DNA of 64,000 bases from Cyclobacterium sp. SYSU L10401. GTDB taxonomy: Bacteria; Bacteroidota; Bacteroidia; Cytophagales; Cyclobacteriaceae. The notes below the pieces were generated by a model. It saw only the letters and a list, made by a program, of their open reading frames with translations. It was not told the DNA's origin and made no database searches. Both the position numbers and the translations under genes were made by a program. Each line of letters opens with the position of its first letter. Positions within the stretch are counted from its first letter, which is position 1. Shown here piece after piece: positions 1 to 9,357 of the stretch. The DNA is taken from positions 310,001 to 374,000 of the forward strand of contig NZ_WOFO01000004.1 in NCBI RefSeq assembly GCF_010993705.1, in the 5' to 3' direction.

Positions 1-578
1 GCGGAGCGAATGGTCTCCTGCATGGGAGTATCGATGATTCCCGGAGAAAGGGCAAACAACCTGAAGCCCCTGTTTCTCAAATCAGACTCCTGCTGGGCAA
101 TGGCTGTCATTTGATTGAGAGCGGCTTTAGAGGCACTGTACCCGGACCAGCCATCGGTCACTTTGCCAGCAGCTCCTGAACTGATATTGATGATCAATTT
201 CTCAGCCGGAAGCTGGTCATATTTTTTCATAAAAGCGTTCATCAGTAAAGCCGGGGCAATCACATTTATCTGATAGATATCCTGAATGGATTGGGGTGAG
301 ATATATCCTGTATGGGCGATTTCACCGATCCAACCTGCATTATTGATCAAAACAACTTTTTTGAATGGCGAATCCGGCAGTATTTCATCCAATTTTTTAA
401 TCAGCGATTCCACATCCCCCAGGTCAAGACTTATGCCGGTAAAATTCTTCTCTGATTTAAGCACGGATCGGGCAATTCCAATCACCAGGTTGTTTTCATT
501 GGCCTTCAACTGGTCGCTCAGGGCTTTTCCCAGGCCCTTACTTGCTCCAGTGATGATGTAACAGTTGTTGTAATCCAT
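1..578 (-). CDS. SDR family NAD(P)-dependent oxidoreductase, C-terminus cut by window edge
   Basis: This is a short-chain dehydrogenase/reductase with a Rossmann fold, probably cytosolic and NADP(H)-dependent. The first 192 residues are present and the frame is still open at base 1. The cofactor motif TGASKGLG lies at residues 10-17, NNAG at 79-82, and the catalytic YSASK at about 147-151, preceded by an ISSG serine segment. The order and spacing match the sepiapterin-reductase-like branch of the classical SDRs. The ATG at 576-578 is the only good start before the first motif. It lies 31 bases downstream of the MATE gene on the same strand, so it is probably the last seen member of a Nudix-MATE-SDR transcription unit. 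The substrate cannot be read from the sequence. Confidence 0.88.
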   Translation of the reverse strand, partial: MDYNNCYIITGASKGLGKALSDQLKANENNLVIGIARSVLKSEKNFTGISLDLGDVESLIKKLDEILPDSPFKKVVLINNAGWIGEIAHTGYISPQSIQDIYQINVIAPALLMNAFMKKYDQLPAEKLIINISSGAAGKVTDGWSGYSASKAALNQMTAIAQQESDLRNRGFRLFALSPGIIDTPMQETIRS

Positions 579-609
579 AGCAAAATTGTTTTTTTTATGA
601 TTCAGCCAT

Positions 610-1974
610 TTAGGTGGCTGGTTTCCTTTGTGATTGTCGGTACAAGCGCAAACTTAAGGCATGAAACCTATAAATCAACATGATGGCCGTCAGGGTTAAC
701 CCGATCAAAAGTCCGGACCAAATTCCCATTTCCTCCCATCCCAAGCCAAATGCCAGGAAATAACCCAAGGGAAGCCCAATCACCCAATAAGCCACCAGGG
801 TGACCAGTGTGGGTACTTTTACATCTGAAAGCCCCCTCAATGCACCTAAACCAACCACCTGGAGGCCATCTGACAATTGGAAAAAAGCGGCAATCACCAA
901 TAGGCTTGCTGCCATTTCCACCACCTGTACGTCATTGATATAAAGCAGGGGAAGTTGGTTTCTTGTCAACAGAAAAACGATAGCGAAAGACAACATAAAG
1001 ATCGCCACCATCCCAAAAATGGAAAAGCCTACCGTTCTCAGTTTTGATATATCCCGTTTTCCCAGCTGGTTCCCCACCCTGACCATGGCAGCCGCAGACA
1101 AACCCGAAGCCATCATGTAACTTATGGATGCCAGGTTAATGGCAATCTGGTGGGCAGCCAGGGCATTGACTCCTATCCAACCCATCATGATGGCTGCTGT
1201 ACTGAAAGCTCCCACTTCAAATACAAATTGCAATCCGGTAGGAATGCCTATCTGTACCATTTTCTTTATGATTGAAAACCTGATGTTTTTTGCGTTGAAG
1301 GCTTGAAGAAGTTTTTTATACCTCCCGGAACGGGTTACATATAGGTAGATGACCCATGCCATCAAAATCCTGGAGATCAAGGTAGCCCAACCAGCCCCAT
1401 TTAAACCCAACTCAGGAAAGCCCCAATTGCCATAAATTAACAGCCAGTTCAGCCCTATGTTGAGCAGGTTGAAGATTACTGTGATATACATGGCTTGCTT
1501 GGTCTGGGATAGCCCTTCAATAAATTGCTTATAGGTCTGGAAAAACATGAAAGGAACCAGAGAAAATGCGATGATCAGCAGGTAGGGAATAGCGAGTACT
1601 ACCACTTCCTCGGGTTGTTTCAGAAATTTTAAGCCCGAAGAAATACCAAGAATGAATAGAAACAACACGAAGGCGGAAAAACCATTGATAACCATGCCAT
1701 GATTCAACAACCTGCCAATTCTCCCCTTTTTCCCCTCTCCGTCAGCTGCAGCCACCATGGGTGTCACGGCCATCGAAATGCCAATACCAAACATTAGGAT
1801 CAGAAAGAAAATGCTATTGGCCAGGGATGCAGCAGCTAATGGAGTTGCACCCAGCCTTCCCACCATGACATTATCTGCCACACCCACCATTACCTGACCC
1901 AATTGGCTAAGCATCACAGGATATGCCAGACGAAAAGTAAAGGCAAAATCTGCTTTAAATGCACTCAAATTCAT
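610..1974 (-). CDS. MATE family efflux transporter
   Basis: This is a multidrug and toxic compound extrusion transporter of the NorM type, an inner-membrane antiporter that exports cationic drugs or metabolites using a sodium or proton gradient. At 454 residues it has the family's normal length, with many hydrophobic helices arranged as two similar halves. The N-terminus (AYPVMLSQLGQVMVGVADNVMVG) is the typical MATE helix-1 signature, and the matching second-half segment starts near residue 240 (QIGIPTGLQFVFEVGAF). It begins 10 bases after the Nudix stop codon and is probably cotranscribed with it. The physiological substrate is unknown. Confidence 0.93.
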   Translation of the reverse strand: MNLSAFKADFAFTFRLAYPVMLSQLGQVMVGVADNVMVGRLGATPLAAASLANSIFFLILMFGIGISMAVTPMVAAADGEGKKGRIGRLLNHGMVINGFSAFVLFLFILGISSGLKFLKQPEEVVVLAIPYLLIIAFSLVPFMFFQTYKQFIEGLSQTKQAMYITVIFNLLNIGLNWLLIYGNWGFPELGLNGAGWATLISRILMAWVIYLYVTRSGRYKKLLQAFNAKNIRFSIIKKMVQIGIPTGLQFVFEVGAFSTAAIMMGWIGVNALAAHQIAINLASISYMMASGLSAAAMVRVGNQLGKRDISKLRTVGFSIFGMVAIFMLSFAIVFLLTRNQLPLLYINDVQVVEMAASLLVIAAFFQLSDGLQVVGLGALRGLSDVKVPTLVTLVAYWVIGLPLGYFLAFGLGWEEMGIWSGLLIGLTLTAIMLIYRFHALSLRLYRQSQRKPAT

Positions 1975-1984
1975 GAATCAATAA

Positions 1985-2527
1985 CTATACTTGCTTTAAA
2001 ATAATGGCCGTTTTTAAAACTGCTGCTATACTTATACCATCCGTGATTTGTCCTTTCATCACCATTTGCAACACCTCAGCAAACGGTAAGCGCCAAATCT
2101 TCAGGTCTTCTGTGTCATCAAACGCTGTTTCGCCCTCCTGCAGGTCTTCGGCAATAAAAACGAAACCTACCTCATCTGTGACCGAATTGGATGTATGGAT
2201 TTTCATAATCTCAGTCCATTTTTCAGCCGTTAGCCCTGTCTCCTCCTTCAATTCTCTTTTGGCACTTAGCAAAGCATCCTCATCAAGCGGTCCTCCTCCC
2301 ATAGGGATCTCCCATGAATATTCATCCAGGGTATAGCGGTATTGGCCCACCAACCAGGTATGCAGATCTTTGTCCAGCGGCACTATACCTATGGCCATAT
2401 TTTTGAAAGACACCTTACCGTAGATGCCTTCCTTTTGCCTGGGAGTAATCACCTGATGTTCTGACACCTTAATCCAGGGATTATCATACACCTTCTTTTC
2501 CGAAATTTTTGTCCAGGGATTTTTCAT
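1985..2527 (-). CDS. Nudix hydrolase, ADP-ribose pyrophosphatase-like
   Basis: This cytosolic enzyme hydrolyses a nucleoside diphosphate linked to another group (X). A complete Nudix box with the spacing G-x5-E-x7-RELKEETGL is visible around residues 77-99, and all the metal-binding glutamates are present. The 180-residue length and the segment before the box (VGQYRYTLDEYSWEIPMGG) resemble the ADP-ribose/NDP-sugar pyrophosphatase branch. The ATG directly follows the T-run of a terminator-like hairpin (2531-2559) that ends the Lrp gene, so there is no room for an ordinary promoter. Expression may come from read-through. The exact nucleotide substrate is a guess. Confidence 0.92.
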   Translation of the reverse strand: MKNPWTKISEKKVYDNPWIKVSEHQVITPRQKEGIYGKVSFKNMAIGIVPLDKDLHTWLVGQYRYTLDEYSWEIPMGGGPLDEDALLSAKRELKEETGLTAEKWTEIMKIHTSNSVTDEVGFVFIAEDLQEGETAFDDTEDLKIWRLPFAEVLQMVMKGQITDGISIAAVLKTAIILKQV

Positions 2528-2530
2528 TAT

Positions 2531-2559
2531 AAAAAAAAGGGTGACATCAAGCCACCCTT
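2531..2559 (-). terminator. Rho-independent terminator after the Lrp gene, abutting the Nudix start
   Basis: On the minus strand AAGGGTG (2559-2553) pairs perfectly with CACCCTT (2543-2537) around a 9-base loop and runs into eight consecutive T residues (2538-2531). It lies 28 bases beyond the Lrp stop codon. The T-run is followed almost at once by the Nudix ATG at 2527. Confidence 0.8.
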
Positions 2560-2587
2560 CAAAGAATTTGAAATGAATGAATGTGAT

Positions 2588-3070
2588 TTATGCAGGGATG
2601 GGCAATACCTTGCTGTCCTTAAAGGTAGAAAGAATGACCATGGATTGCATGGAGTCTACTTCTTTGATTTCACTGACTTTCTCCAACATCAATTTCTGAT
2701 AGGAATTGATGTCTTTAGAGATGATCTTCAGGATGAAATCACCAGTCCCTGTAATGTGATGGCATTCAATCACTTCAGGAATCTGGTCAATTTCTTTCAT
2801 AAAGGCGTCTATATTCGCCTTATTATGCCCGATAAGGCCTACCAGTACGAAAGTACTTACTCCCAAACCTATTTTTTCAGGGTCCAACTTGGCGTGGTAG
2901 CTTTTGATAATGCCAGATTGCTCCAGCTTTTTCACCCTTTCCAGGGTAGGAGCAGGAGATAAACCTATATCTTTTGAAAGCTGTGCATTGGTTATTTTTG
3001 CATTCGCTTGAAGGATCTCTAAAATTTTACGGTCGATTTTGTCAAATTTCACTTTTATGCTATTATCCAT
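2588..3070 (-). CDS. Lrp/AsnC family transcriptional regulator
   Basis: This is a feast/famine type DNA-binding regulator. The N-terminal winged helix-turn-helix covers residues about 8-60 (ILEILQANAKITNAQLSKDI, then LSPAPTLERVKKLEQSGII). The C-terminal RAM/AsnC ligand-binding domain follows (about 75-150), including the HITGTGDFILKI strand that forms the effector site. The length of 160 residues is typical. A TACCTTTG box 33 bases upstream (3103-3110) gives a plausible promoter with a short leader. Such proteins usually sense an amino acid and often act on nearby genes; the MATE exporter and Nudix genes just downstream are possible targets, but no operator could be identified. Confidence 0.93.
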   Translation of the reverse strand: MDNSIKVKFDKIDRKILEILQANAKITNAQLSKDIGLSPAPTLERVKKLEQSGIIKSYHAKLDPEKIGLGVSTFVLVGLIGHNKANIDAFMKEIDQIPEVIECHHITGTGDFILKIISKDINSYQKLMLEKVSEIKEVDSMQSMVILSTFKDSKVLPIPA

Positions 3071-3102
3071 ATTGTAAAGAATTTACCGAATTATATGTGG
3101 TA

Positions 3103-3110
3103 CAAAGGTA
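3103..3110 (-). promoter_or_regulatory. Bacteroidota -7 box (TACCTTTG) for the Lrp gene
   Basis: On the minus strand TACCTTTG matches the Bacteroidota TAnnTTTG -7 consensus. It would start transcription about 30 bases before the Lrp ATG. No clear TTTG -33 element is visible. Confidence 0.55.
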
Positions 3111-3280
3111 ATCCAATTTATATTTATTTTAAAGACATTTACGAAAAAAACGCAAGCGTGGACGAAATATTGTTATTAAATTGTCAATTTAATTAAAATA
3201 ATTGCTCTTACTGTTTTGTCATTCCTGAGAAAAGATAAACTTCCTCTCGAATAAGCCTATCAATAACAGTTTAGTACCGG

Positions 3281-4483
3281 TCAAAGTTTATTCTTTTTTA
3301 AAAATGTTCTGGCTTCTTTGTGAGCAGGATGTTTTCTTTTGGCATTACTTTTTACAGCTTCGAAATATCTCCTGGCCTCTGCTCTATTGCCCTGACCAAG
3401 ATTGATTTTTCCCAACTGAACGAGGGCAAAAAGGTAATAACCGCTTTCCTGCGATTCCAGTTCATTCCCAAAAGTAACTGTTTGCAGGTAATGCTTTTTA
3501 GCCGCCTCATATTGTCCCATTTTATCAAAATACTGTGCCGCAAAAAAGGAAGCATACCTGCCGCTATTGGCTTCATATCCGGTCCATCCATCTGCGATGC
3601 GTTTCAGGACTTCCAAGGAAACCTCCATGGCTTCCTTGCCCCTGCCTACAGCATACAACTGACGGGCAAAAAACCGGTGAAAATAAGGGTTATTGGGGTA
3701 CTTTTCATGCAAATAAGCGGTGATTTCCAGGGCTTTAAAAGGTTTTTTCTCCTCGGATGCATACAAACGAAAGAGAAAATACTGCGCCTCCACCCGGGCA
3801 TAAAAAGCATTTTCAGAAACTTCCTCCAATTGTTTGAGGCCGAGCTGCTGATCACCTTTGGGAAAAAGCAACATCACCGGTCTGAGCAGGGGGTAATTAT
3901 CCGGTATCCAAACTGAAAAATAGTTGAACAGGGCGTCTCCGAGCAATAGCTCCGGGTTCAATTCTTCCTCTCCCCTGCTCAATTCCATGTATTTCAATGC
4001 ATTCTTTCCTGCAAAAGTAGCACTGGTCCAATTTTTTCTCTCACTGTGCAATCGACCCTGAAAACCATAAGCCCCTGCCAGAAAAAAAGCAGCTTCCTTA
4101 TTGTCCGGTTCACGATCCAAAATGGCTTCTGCCTTGTCAATGGTAAGGTCCATGTAACGCAAGAAAAGTGCATCATGAGATTCATTCTCCGTTGCCACGG
4201 CAATTTTCCACCATTGGCTGAGCCCCATCAAAAAGTAAGGCAGGGGATGATCGGGATAACTGTAACGCATCACTTCAAATCCCCTCTCAGCATTTTCAAA
4301 ATCAAAATTGTACATGCTGTTTACCGCATCGGTGATCCTGAACTGAAGCCCTTTGTCGAGTAATAAATATTCACTTTCTCGCTCCCCAATTTGAGTCATG
4401 GCTTCCATTTGAGCCAGCAAGGGTAGACCGGGTATCAGAAAAGCCCAGCAAATAAACAGGTAACCTATAATTCTATTCTTCAA
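3281..4483 (-). CDS. Exported tetratricopeptide-repeat protein
   Basis: This 400-residue secreted or periplasmic protein is built mostly of helical TPR-like repeats. The first 24 residues form a signal peptide (IIGYLFICWAFLIPGLPLLA-Q). Repeats are recognisable around residues 60-90 (AERGFEVMRYSYPDHPLPYF), 115-140, 245-285 (ALEITAYLHEKYPNNPYFHR) and 340-385. The start codon is TTG at 4483: an in-frame stop lies three codons upstream, and the first ATG falls after the signal peptide. It stands alone, with about 200 non-coding bases on either side. TPR proteins usually scaffold protein-protein contacts; no specific partner is evident. Confidence 0.8.
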   Translation of the reverse strand: MKNRIIGYLFICWAFLIPGLPLLAQMEAMTQIGERESEYLLLDKGLQFRITDAVNSMYNFDFENAERGFEVMRYSYPDHPLPYFLMGLSQWWKIAVATENESHDALFLRYMDLTIDKAEAILDREPDNKEAAFFLAGAYGFQGRLHSERKNWTSATFAGKNALKYMELSRGEEELNPELLLGDALFNYFSVWIPDNYPLLRPVMLLFPKGDQQLGLKQLEEVSENAFYARVEAQYFLFRLYASEEKKPFKALEITAYLHEKYPNNPYFHRFFARQLYAVGRGKEAMEVSLEVLKRIADGWTGYEANSGRYASFFAAQYFDKMGQYEAAKKHYLQTVTFGNELESQESGYYLFALVQLGKINLGQGNRAEARRYFEAVKSNAKRKHPAHKEARTFLKKNKL

Positions 4484-4685
4484 TTCTCGCTATTTTTCAG
4501 GTCAAAATCACTACACGAAAAACAAAACAATAATGTTCTATAATTAATTTCGATTGTGCTGCGAAATTTGCTTTTACAGGCTTTGCACATTAAACGAAAA
4601 AACAGACCCATTAGACCAAAACCACATCAGATGCGATCCTGGCCAATGGATCTGTAAACAGCAATAAGATAAAAAAATTAACAGC

Positions 4686-5867
4686 TTACCTTCTGACAGA
4701 CTCCTTCTTTAAGGATAGGTCTGTCAATGTGCTTTTCCAGGCAGTCAATGCCAGGGAATCCGGAATATGGATATCATCAAAAGTAATCAATTCACCTTGT
4801 TCAATATTTCTCTTCAACTCAACATTGCTGAGCAAACCTATGGGTACATGGGTCATGGCATCTTCAATTTTCAAAGCCTCTCCCCTGACTTCCATTCCGC
4901 CAATACCTTTGTCAATGACAGAACCTGCAGAAAGATCCTTTTTTGCGATGGCACCTACGCTTACTGATGGTGTAGCACCATTATCCAGCAATATTTCATC
5001 ATGGTTTACCAGATTCAAAATGGTATTTGGAATCTCAAAAAAGCAGAGATGCATGGGCTTATACAATAAATAAAAAGGTCCATCTCCCATTTTATAGGTT
5101 TTGAGCTCAGCGGCAAGGTCCTCCTGATGTGTGGCGGCAATAAACACCCCGGGAGGCGATTCTCTGGAAATAATGTAATCACTGATTACTTTTTTCTCAT
5201 TTTGCGCAATTTCAGCCAGCGCAAAGGCTCCTTTTTCAAAATCAGAGGTTTCATAACCTACCAAACCCTGCTGCACAATATCCAAACCAAGGCCATTGGC
5301 TATCAGAGCCTGCTCAATTTGAAGCTTGGTCCCGTCAGTAAAGGAGGTAACCGAACTCAGACTATAACCCTGCTTCTGTCCCCAAAACAACATGTCCTCC
5401 AGGGATGGATTCTTATTCAGAAAGCCTTTGATGTTACCATATACCAAAGGATCAAATCCCATTTGAATGATTTCCTGATTAAGCGCTGCCAGACAACCAG
5501 GCTGATCCCCGTTTGCTTCCGTGATCACCCCTCTTTTAGACAACCAGGATCCGGTGACAACCTGTGTATCTGCATCCATGGTCACTACCGGTAATCCGTA
5601 CTCAAAAGCACTATGGATCACACGAGTAGAATACAACGTGTCCCCGGTACTTACCACAATCAAGTCTGAAGATTCAAAAAGCCTTTCAGGTTCGGTAGTG
5701 AGGAAATCCTGACCTACGCCCAGGTCCTCAATTTTACCCTTCCTTCTGGTCAGAATCTTTGAGATGACCATATCATCTCTTCTGGCAATCAACTTTGCCA
5801 GCCCTCTGCCGATACCGCCGGTTCCTGCGATACCAATTCTTAATTTTTTGCCGTTTTGTGATTTCAT
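4686..5867 (-). CDS. Homoserine-dehydrogenase-like oxidoreductase with C-terminal SAF domain
   Basis: This matches the COG4091 type: an N-terminal Rossmann domain with GTGGIG at residues 15-20, a middle catalytic-like domain resembling homoserine dehydrogenase (TDGTKLQIEQALIANGLGLD near 175-195), and a C-terminal SAF-like domain from about residue 300. The length of 393 is a little short for the group. The family is annotated as a predicted NAD(P)-dependent dehydrogenase, and relatives often sit in sugar-acid or branched-sugar catabolism, but the reaction here is not known. The gene is monocistronic and preceded by a long AT-rich region with a weak -7 box (5903-5910). Its predicted cofactor use is an inference from the Rossmann motif. 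Confidence 0.78.
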   Translation of the reverse strand: MKSQNGKKLRIGIAGTGGIGRGLAKLIARRDDMVISKILTRRKGKIEDLGVGQDFLTTEPERLFESSDLIVVSTGDTLYSTRVIHSAFEYGLPVVTMDADTQVVTGSWLSKRGVITEANGDQPGCLAALNQEIIQMGFDPLVYGNIKGFLNKNPSLEDMLFWGQKQGYSLSSVTSFTDGTKLQIEQALIANGLGLDIVQQGLVGYETSDFEKGAFALAEIAQNEKKVISDYIISRESPPGVFIAATHQEDLAAELKTYKMGDGPFYLLYKPMHLCFFEIPNTILNLVNHDEILLDNGATPSVSVGAIAKKDLSAGSVIDKGIGGMEVRGEALKIEDAMTHVPIGLLSNVELKRNIEQGELITFDDIHIPDSLALTAWKSTLTDLSLKKESVRR

Positions 5868-6251
5868 ATTAAAAATTTTTATGCTGTTTTTTCAAGACGA
5901 TGTAAAGATAGGTAAAAAAATCTAAAAACCATTTTATTGTATTTAAAATACATAAAAAATATTTTAAAACCCCCCAATTTATATCCCAACAGAATAAGCA
6001 GGAATCAGGTAATCTCTTCGATTTTGAACCGTTGAATGCTATTTTATTTTAATTAACCTGCTTAAAACACCCGTTTCAAAAAATTATATTTTGTTTAAAT
6101 ATTAATTAAAAAAAATATAATTAATTTTCAACAGCTGAAAAAAGCATGGAATAGGGCATCAAAGCCAGGTAATGGTTATTTAAAAAAAGTTAATTCAACC
6201 ATAATTCCTGATAATTTTTTTAATTTCGCTTTTCAAAAATAATCCGATCTC
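5868..6251. other. AT-rich divergent intergenic region with two candidate promoters
   Basis: This non-coding stretch of 384 bases lies between two divergently transcribed genes. On the minus side TATCTTTA (5903-5910) resembles a TAnnTTTG box for the SAF-domain dehydrogenase. On the plus side TAATTTCG (6221-6228) is a one-mismatch box for the glycosyltransferase. The middle is very AT-rich with A and T runs. No open frame, RNA gene or strong repeat was seen. Confidence 0.5.
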
Positions 6252-9218
6252 ATGCCAAAATATGCCAGGTTGAACAATATAACAGGTTGGACCGCCTTTT
6301 TGATTGCGTTCATCACCTATCTACTCACCATAGAAGAGACCGCCAGTTTCTGGGACCCTGGGGAATTCATTGCTGTTGCTTACAAATTGCAGGTGCCACA
6401 TCCTCCCGGAGCTCCTTTCTTTCTTTTGATTTACCGGATGTTCAGCTTTTTTTCCTTTGGGGATAGCCTGGCCATCGCCTATTGGATGAATGTGGGTAGT
6501 GCTTTATTTTCAGCTTTTACCATTTTATTTCTTTTCTGGACCATTACCCTTTTAGGTAGAAAATTGCTTTCAATTGGGGACGGTGAACCGACGAAGGAGC
6601 AGACCTATAAACTCATGGGTGCCGGACTGGTCGGAGCTTTAGCCTATACTTTCTCTGATAGTTTTTGGTTTTCTGCAGTAGAAGCCGAGGTATATGCCAT
6701 GTCCTCATTTTTTACAGCCATTGTCATCTGGGCATTCCTCAAGTGGGATGTCATAAAGGATCCCCGGGCAGAAAATCAATACATGATTTTCATTGCCTAT
6801 CTGGTTGGCTTATCCATAGGGGTTCACCTGCTAAACCTGGTTACACTTCCTGCCCTGGCATTGGTCGTATATTTTAAGAAGTACAAAAACCATACCCTGA
6901 AAGGTGGAATCATTGCCTTTGCTTTGGGAGGAATTGCATTGGTAATCATCAATAATATCATCATCCCCGGCCTTCCAAGCATCGCCGGATCAATGGAAAT
7001 ATTTTTTGTCAACAGCCTGGGCCTTCCTTTCGGGGCAGGTATTGTTTTTTTCTCCATTGTTTTTCTGGGGGCTCTGGTCTATGCCCTGGTGTATGCTTAC
7101 AAACAAAAGAAAGTAATCCTGAATACCGTATTGTTATGCCTTACCTTCATTCTTATCGGTTATGGCTCCTATGCGCTAATTGTTATCCGGGCCAATGCGG
7201 AACCCGTCATCAATGAAAATGATCCCAAAGATATCATCAGCTTTGTCAGTTACCTTAAAAGAGAACAATATGGATACCGGCCATTGCTACATGGTCAATA
7301 TTTCACTGCAGAAGTAATCGACCAGGTAGAAGGTGCTCCCGTATATGCCAAGGGAGAGGAAAAATACGAAATTGTCGACTACCAATTGGAAAACACTTAC
7401 GACCCGGAAAAAACCACCATACTACCCAGGATTTATTCTACCCAGCCCAGGCACAAACAAATCTACCAATCCAAACTTGGCCTGAGAGATGGAGAAGATC
7501 CTACTTTTTTTGATAATATTTATTTCATGCTGGATCATCAGCTGGGGCACATGTATTGGAGGTATTTTATGTGGAACTTCAGCGGCCGGGAAAGTGACTT
7601 TAGTGATGCACCGTTTTTAAGCATATGGACAAGTATCAGCACCGACTTTCCGGAATACATAAAAAATAACAAGGGACATAACAATTACCTGATGCTGCCC
7701 CTGCTTCTGGGCCTGATCGGAATGTTTTTTCAAGCCAAACACGATCCGAAATCATTCTGGCTGACCCTGATGCTATTTCTGATGATGGGAGTAGTATTGG
7801 TGTTATACCTGAACTCTCCTCCGGTAGAACCCAGGGAAAGGGATTATATATATGTAGGATCATTTTATGCCTTTGCCATCTGGATTGGCTTCAGCGTGCT
7901 GGCCATCAGCAGGCAGCTGAGCCGGATGAAGAAAGACCTGGTGCTGGCGGGCTTGTATGCTACTTTAATCACCCTGCCCGTGCCCCTGCTAATGGCTAGC
8001 GAAAACTGGAATGATCATGACCGGTCAGATCGCTTCTTTTCTGTGGATTCTGCCCGGAATTTCCTGGCATCCTGTGCACCCAATGCCATATTATTTACCG
8101 GAGGCGATAATGACACTTTTCCACTCTGGTATGTACAGGAAGTAGAAGGTTTCAGAACTGATGTCCGGGTGGTTGTACTGAGTTATTTCGATACGGATTG
8201 GTATGTCAAGCAGATGACCCGGCCGGTCAATGAATCTGCTGCCCTGGACTTCACCCTTCAGTACGACAACTTTAAAAAGGGTACCAATGACGTTTTGTAT
8301 ATTACAGACAGGCTGGAAAGCTTATCCCTGCCCGATTATCTCAAGCTGCTTAAAAATAACAGTGAATTACTCAAACTTTCGTCCAGCAGGTCAGGTAACA
8401 TCAACACCGTCCCCTCAAGAAACCTTTCCCTATCCATTGAACAGGAAAAAATAGAGGATCTGAACATCGTTCCTGAGCAGTTCAGAGATTTAAGGGTTCC
8501 GGGAATCAATATCCGACTGAAGGGAAATTATGTAACCAAAGGCAATTTGATGCTTCTGGATCTGATCGCTACCAATAACTGGGAAAGGCCGATTTATTTC
8601 AATAATACTTCATTGGCCTCCGTAGGTTTTGACATCAGCGAAAATGTAGTAATGGAAGGCCTTACCTACCGGCTATTACCTGTTCAAAAACCGGATAACC
8701 AGGAAGAGTTGATCAATACAGATCTGGCCTATACCAATGTCATGGAAAAATTTGCCTTTAGGGGGATGAATAACCCTTCCAATTATTTTGATGATGAGTT
8801 CAGAAGGTTTACCTCTAATCACCGAAGCGTATTGAATAGCATTACCATCGCCCTATTGGACGAAGCGGATTTGGAAAGAGCCGAGGACATCATGCGCCTG
8901 AGCCTGGAGAAATTCCCTCATGAGGCCATCCCCTATGACCTGGCCAGCGGACAGGCTGTTCCCCTGTTATTTGAATTGGGTATGGAAGATGAGGCCATGC
9001 ACATCATCAATGAAATGTCCTCCCGATCAGTTGAAATGCTGGATTTCTACGAGGAAACCGGGCGCGCCATGGACAGGGAGGCCTCCATTTCCATGGAAAT
9101 GCTTCGGTATTTTATTCCGCTTTTAAAGGAACAGGGTTTTGAAGAAAAAGCGAATCAGCTTCAGCAGGAGTTTGAAAGGCTGTTTGGCTCCATGGGCCAG
9201 CAGATGCAAAGACGATAA
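6252..9218 (+). CDS. DUF2723 (TMEM260-like) membrane glycosyltransferase with C-terminal soluble domain
   Basis: This large integral membrane protein (988 residues) belongs to the DUF2723 family, whose eukaryotic relative TMEM260 is a protein O-mannosyltransferase. The first transmembrane helix (about 12-27) is followed by the acidic loop FWDPGEF (D35, E38) and the PHPPGAP segment, the usual GT-C position for the catalytic acid. About a dozen hydrophobic helices extend to residue 600, with a long soluble stretch (around 320-460) in between and a soluble helical C-terminal part of some 380 residues. It probably moves a lipid-linked sugar to an exported acceptor at the inner membrane. In Bacteroidota such proteins are plausible initiators of general protein O-glycosylation, but donor and acceptor here are unproven. 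Confidence 0.85.
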   Translation: MPKYARLNNITGWTAFLIAFITYLLTIEETASFWDPGEFIAVAYKLQVPHPPGAPFFLLIYRMFSFFSFGDSLAIAYWMNVGSALFSAFTILFLFWTITLLGRKLLSIGDGEPTKEQTYKLMGAGLVGALAYTFSDSFWFSAVEAEVYAMSSFFTAIVIWAFLKWDVIKDPRAENQYMIFIAYLVGLSIGVHLLNLVTLPALALVVYFKKYKNHTLKGGIIAFALGGIALVIINNIIIPGLPSIAGSMEIFFVNSLGLPFGAGIVFFSIVFLGALVYALVYAYKQKKVILNTVLLCLTFILIGYGSYALIVIRANAEPVINENDPKDIISFVSYLKREQYGYRPLLHGQYFTAEVIDQVEGAPVYAKGEEKYEIVDYQLENTYDPEKTTILPRIYSTQPRHKQIYQSKLGLRDGEDPTFFDNIYFMLDHQLGHMYWRYFMWNFSGRESDFSDAPFLSIWTSISTDFPEYIKNNKGHNNYLMLPLLLGLIGMFFQAKHDPKSFWLTLMLFLMMGVVLVLYLNSPPVEPRERDYIYVGSFYAFAIWIGFSVLAISRQLSRMKKDLVLAGLYATLITLPVPLLMASENWNDHDRSDRFFSVDSARNFLASCAPNAILFTGGDNDTFPLWYVQEVEGFRTDVRVVVLSYFDTDWYVKQMTRPVNESAALDFTLQYDNFKKGTNDVLYITDRLESLSLPDYLKLLKNNSELLKLSSSRSGNINTVPSRNLSLSIEQEKIEDLNIVPEQFRDLRVPGINIRLKGNYVTKGNLMLLDLIATNNWERPIYFNNTSLASVGFDISENVVMEGLTYRLLPVQKPDNQEELINTDLAYTNVMEKFAFRGMNNPSNYFDDEFRRFTSNHRSVLNSITIALLDEADLERAEDIMRLSLEKFPHEAIPYDLASGQAVPLLFELGMEDEAMHIINEMSSRSVEMLDFYEETGRAMDREASISMEMLRYFIPLLKEQGFEEKANQLQQEFERLFGSMGQQMQRR

Positions 9219-9272
9219 GGAATAAATGTAAATGGCAGAAGCTGGTCAGCCAAAAGTAAAATCACAAAAAAA

Positions 9273-9314
9273 AATAAGCAAAGGAGAAGTCGATTGACTT
9301 CTCCTTTGCTTATT
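9273..9314. terminator. Bidirectional terminator between convergent genes
   Basis: A perfect 19-bp stem (9273-9291 with 9296-9314) closes on a 4-base GATT loop. An A-run to the left (9266-9274) serves as a T-tract for minus-strand transcripts. It lies 54 bases past the glycosyltransferase stop and 44 bases before the methyltransferase stop. Confidence 0.85.
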
Positions 9315-9357
9315 AAAATGCCTGAATGGGACAATAGAGCCGGAATCAATACCCTGT

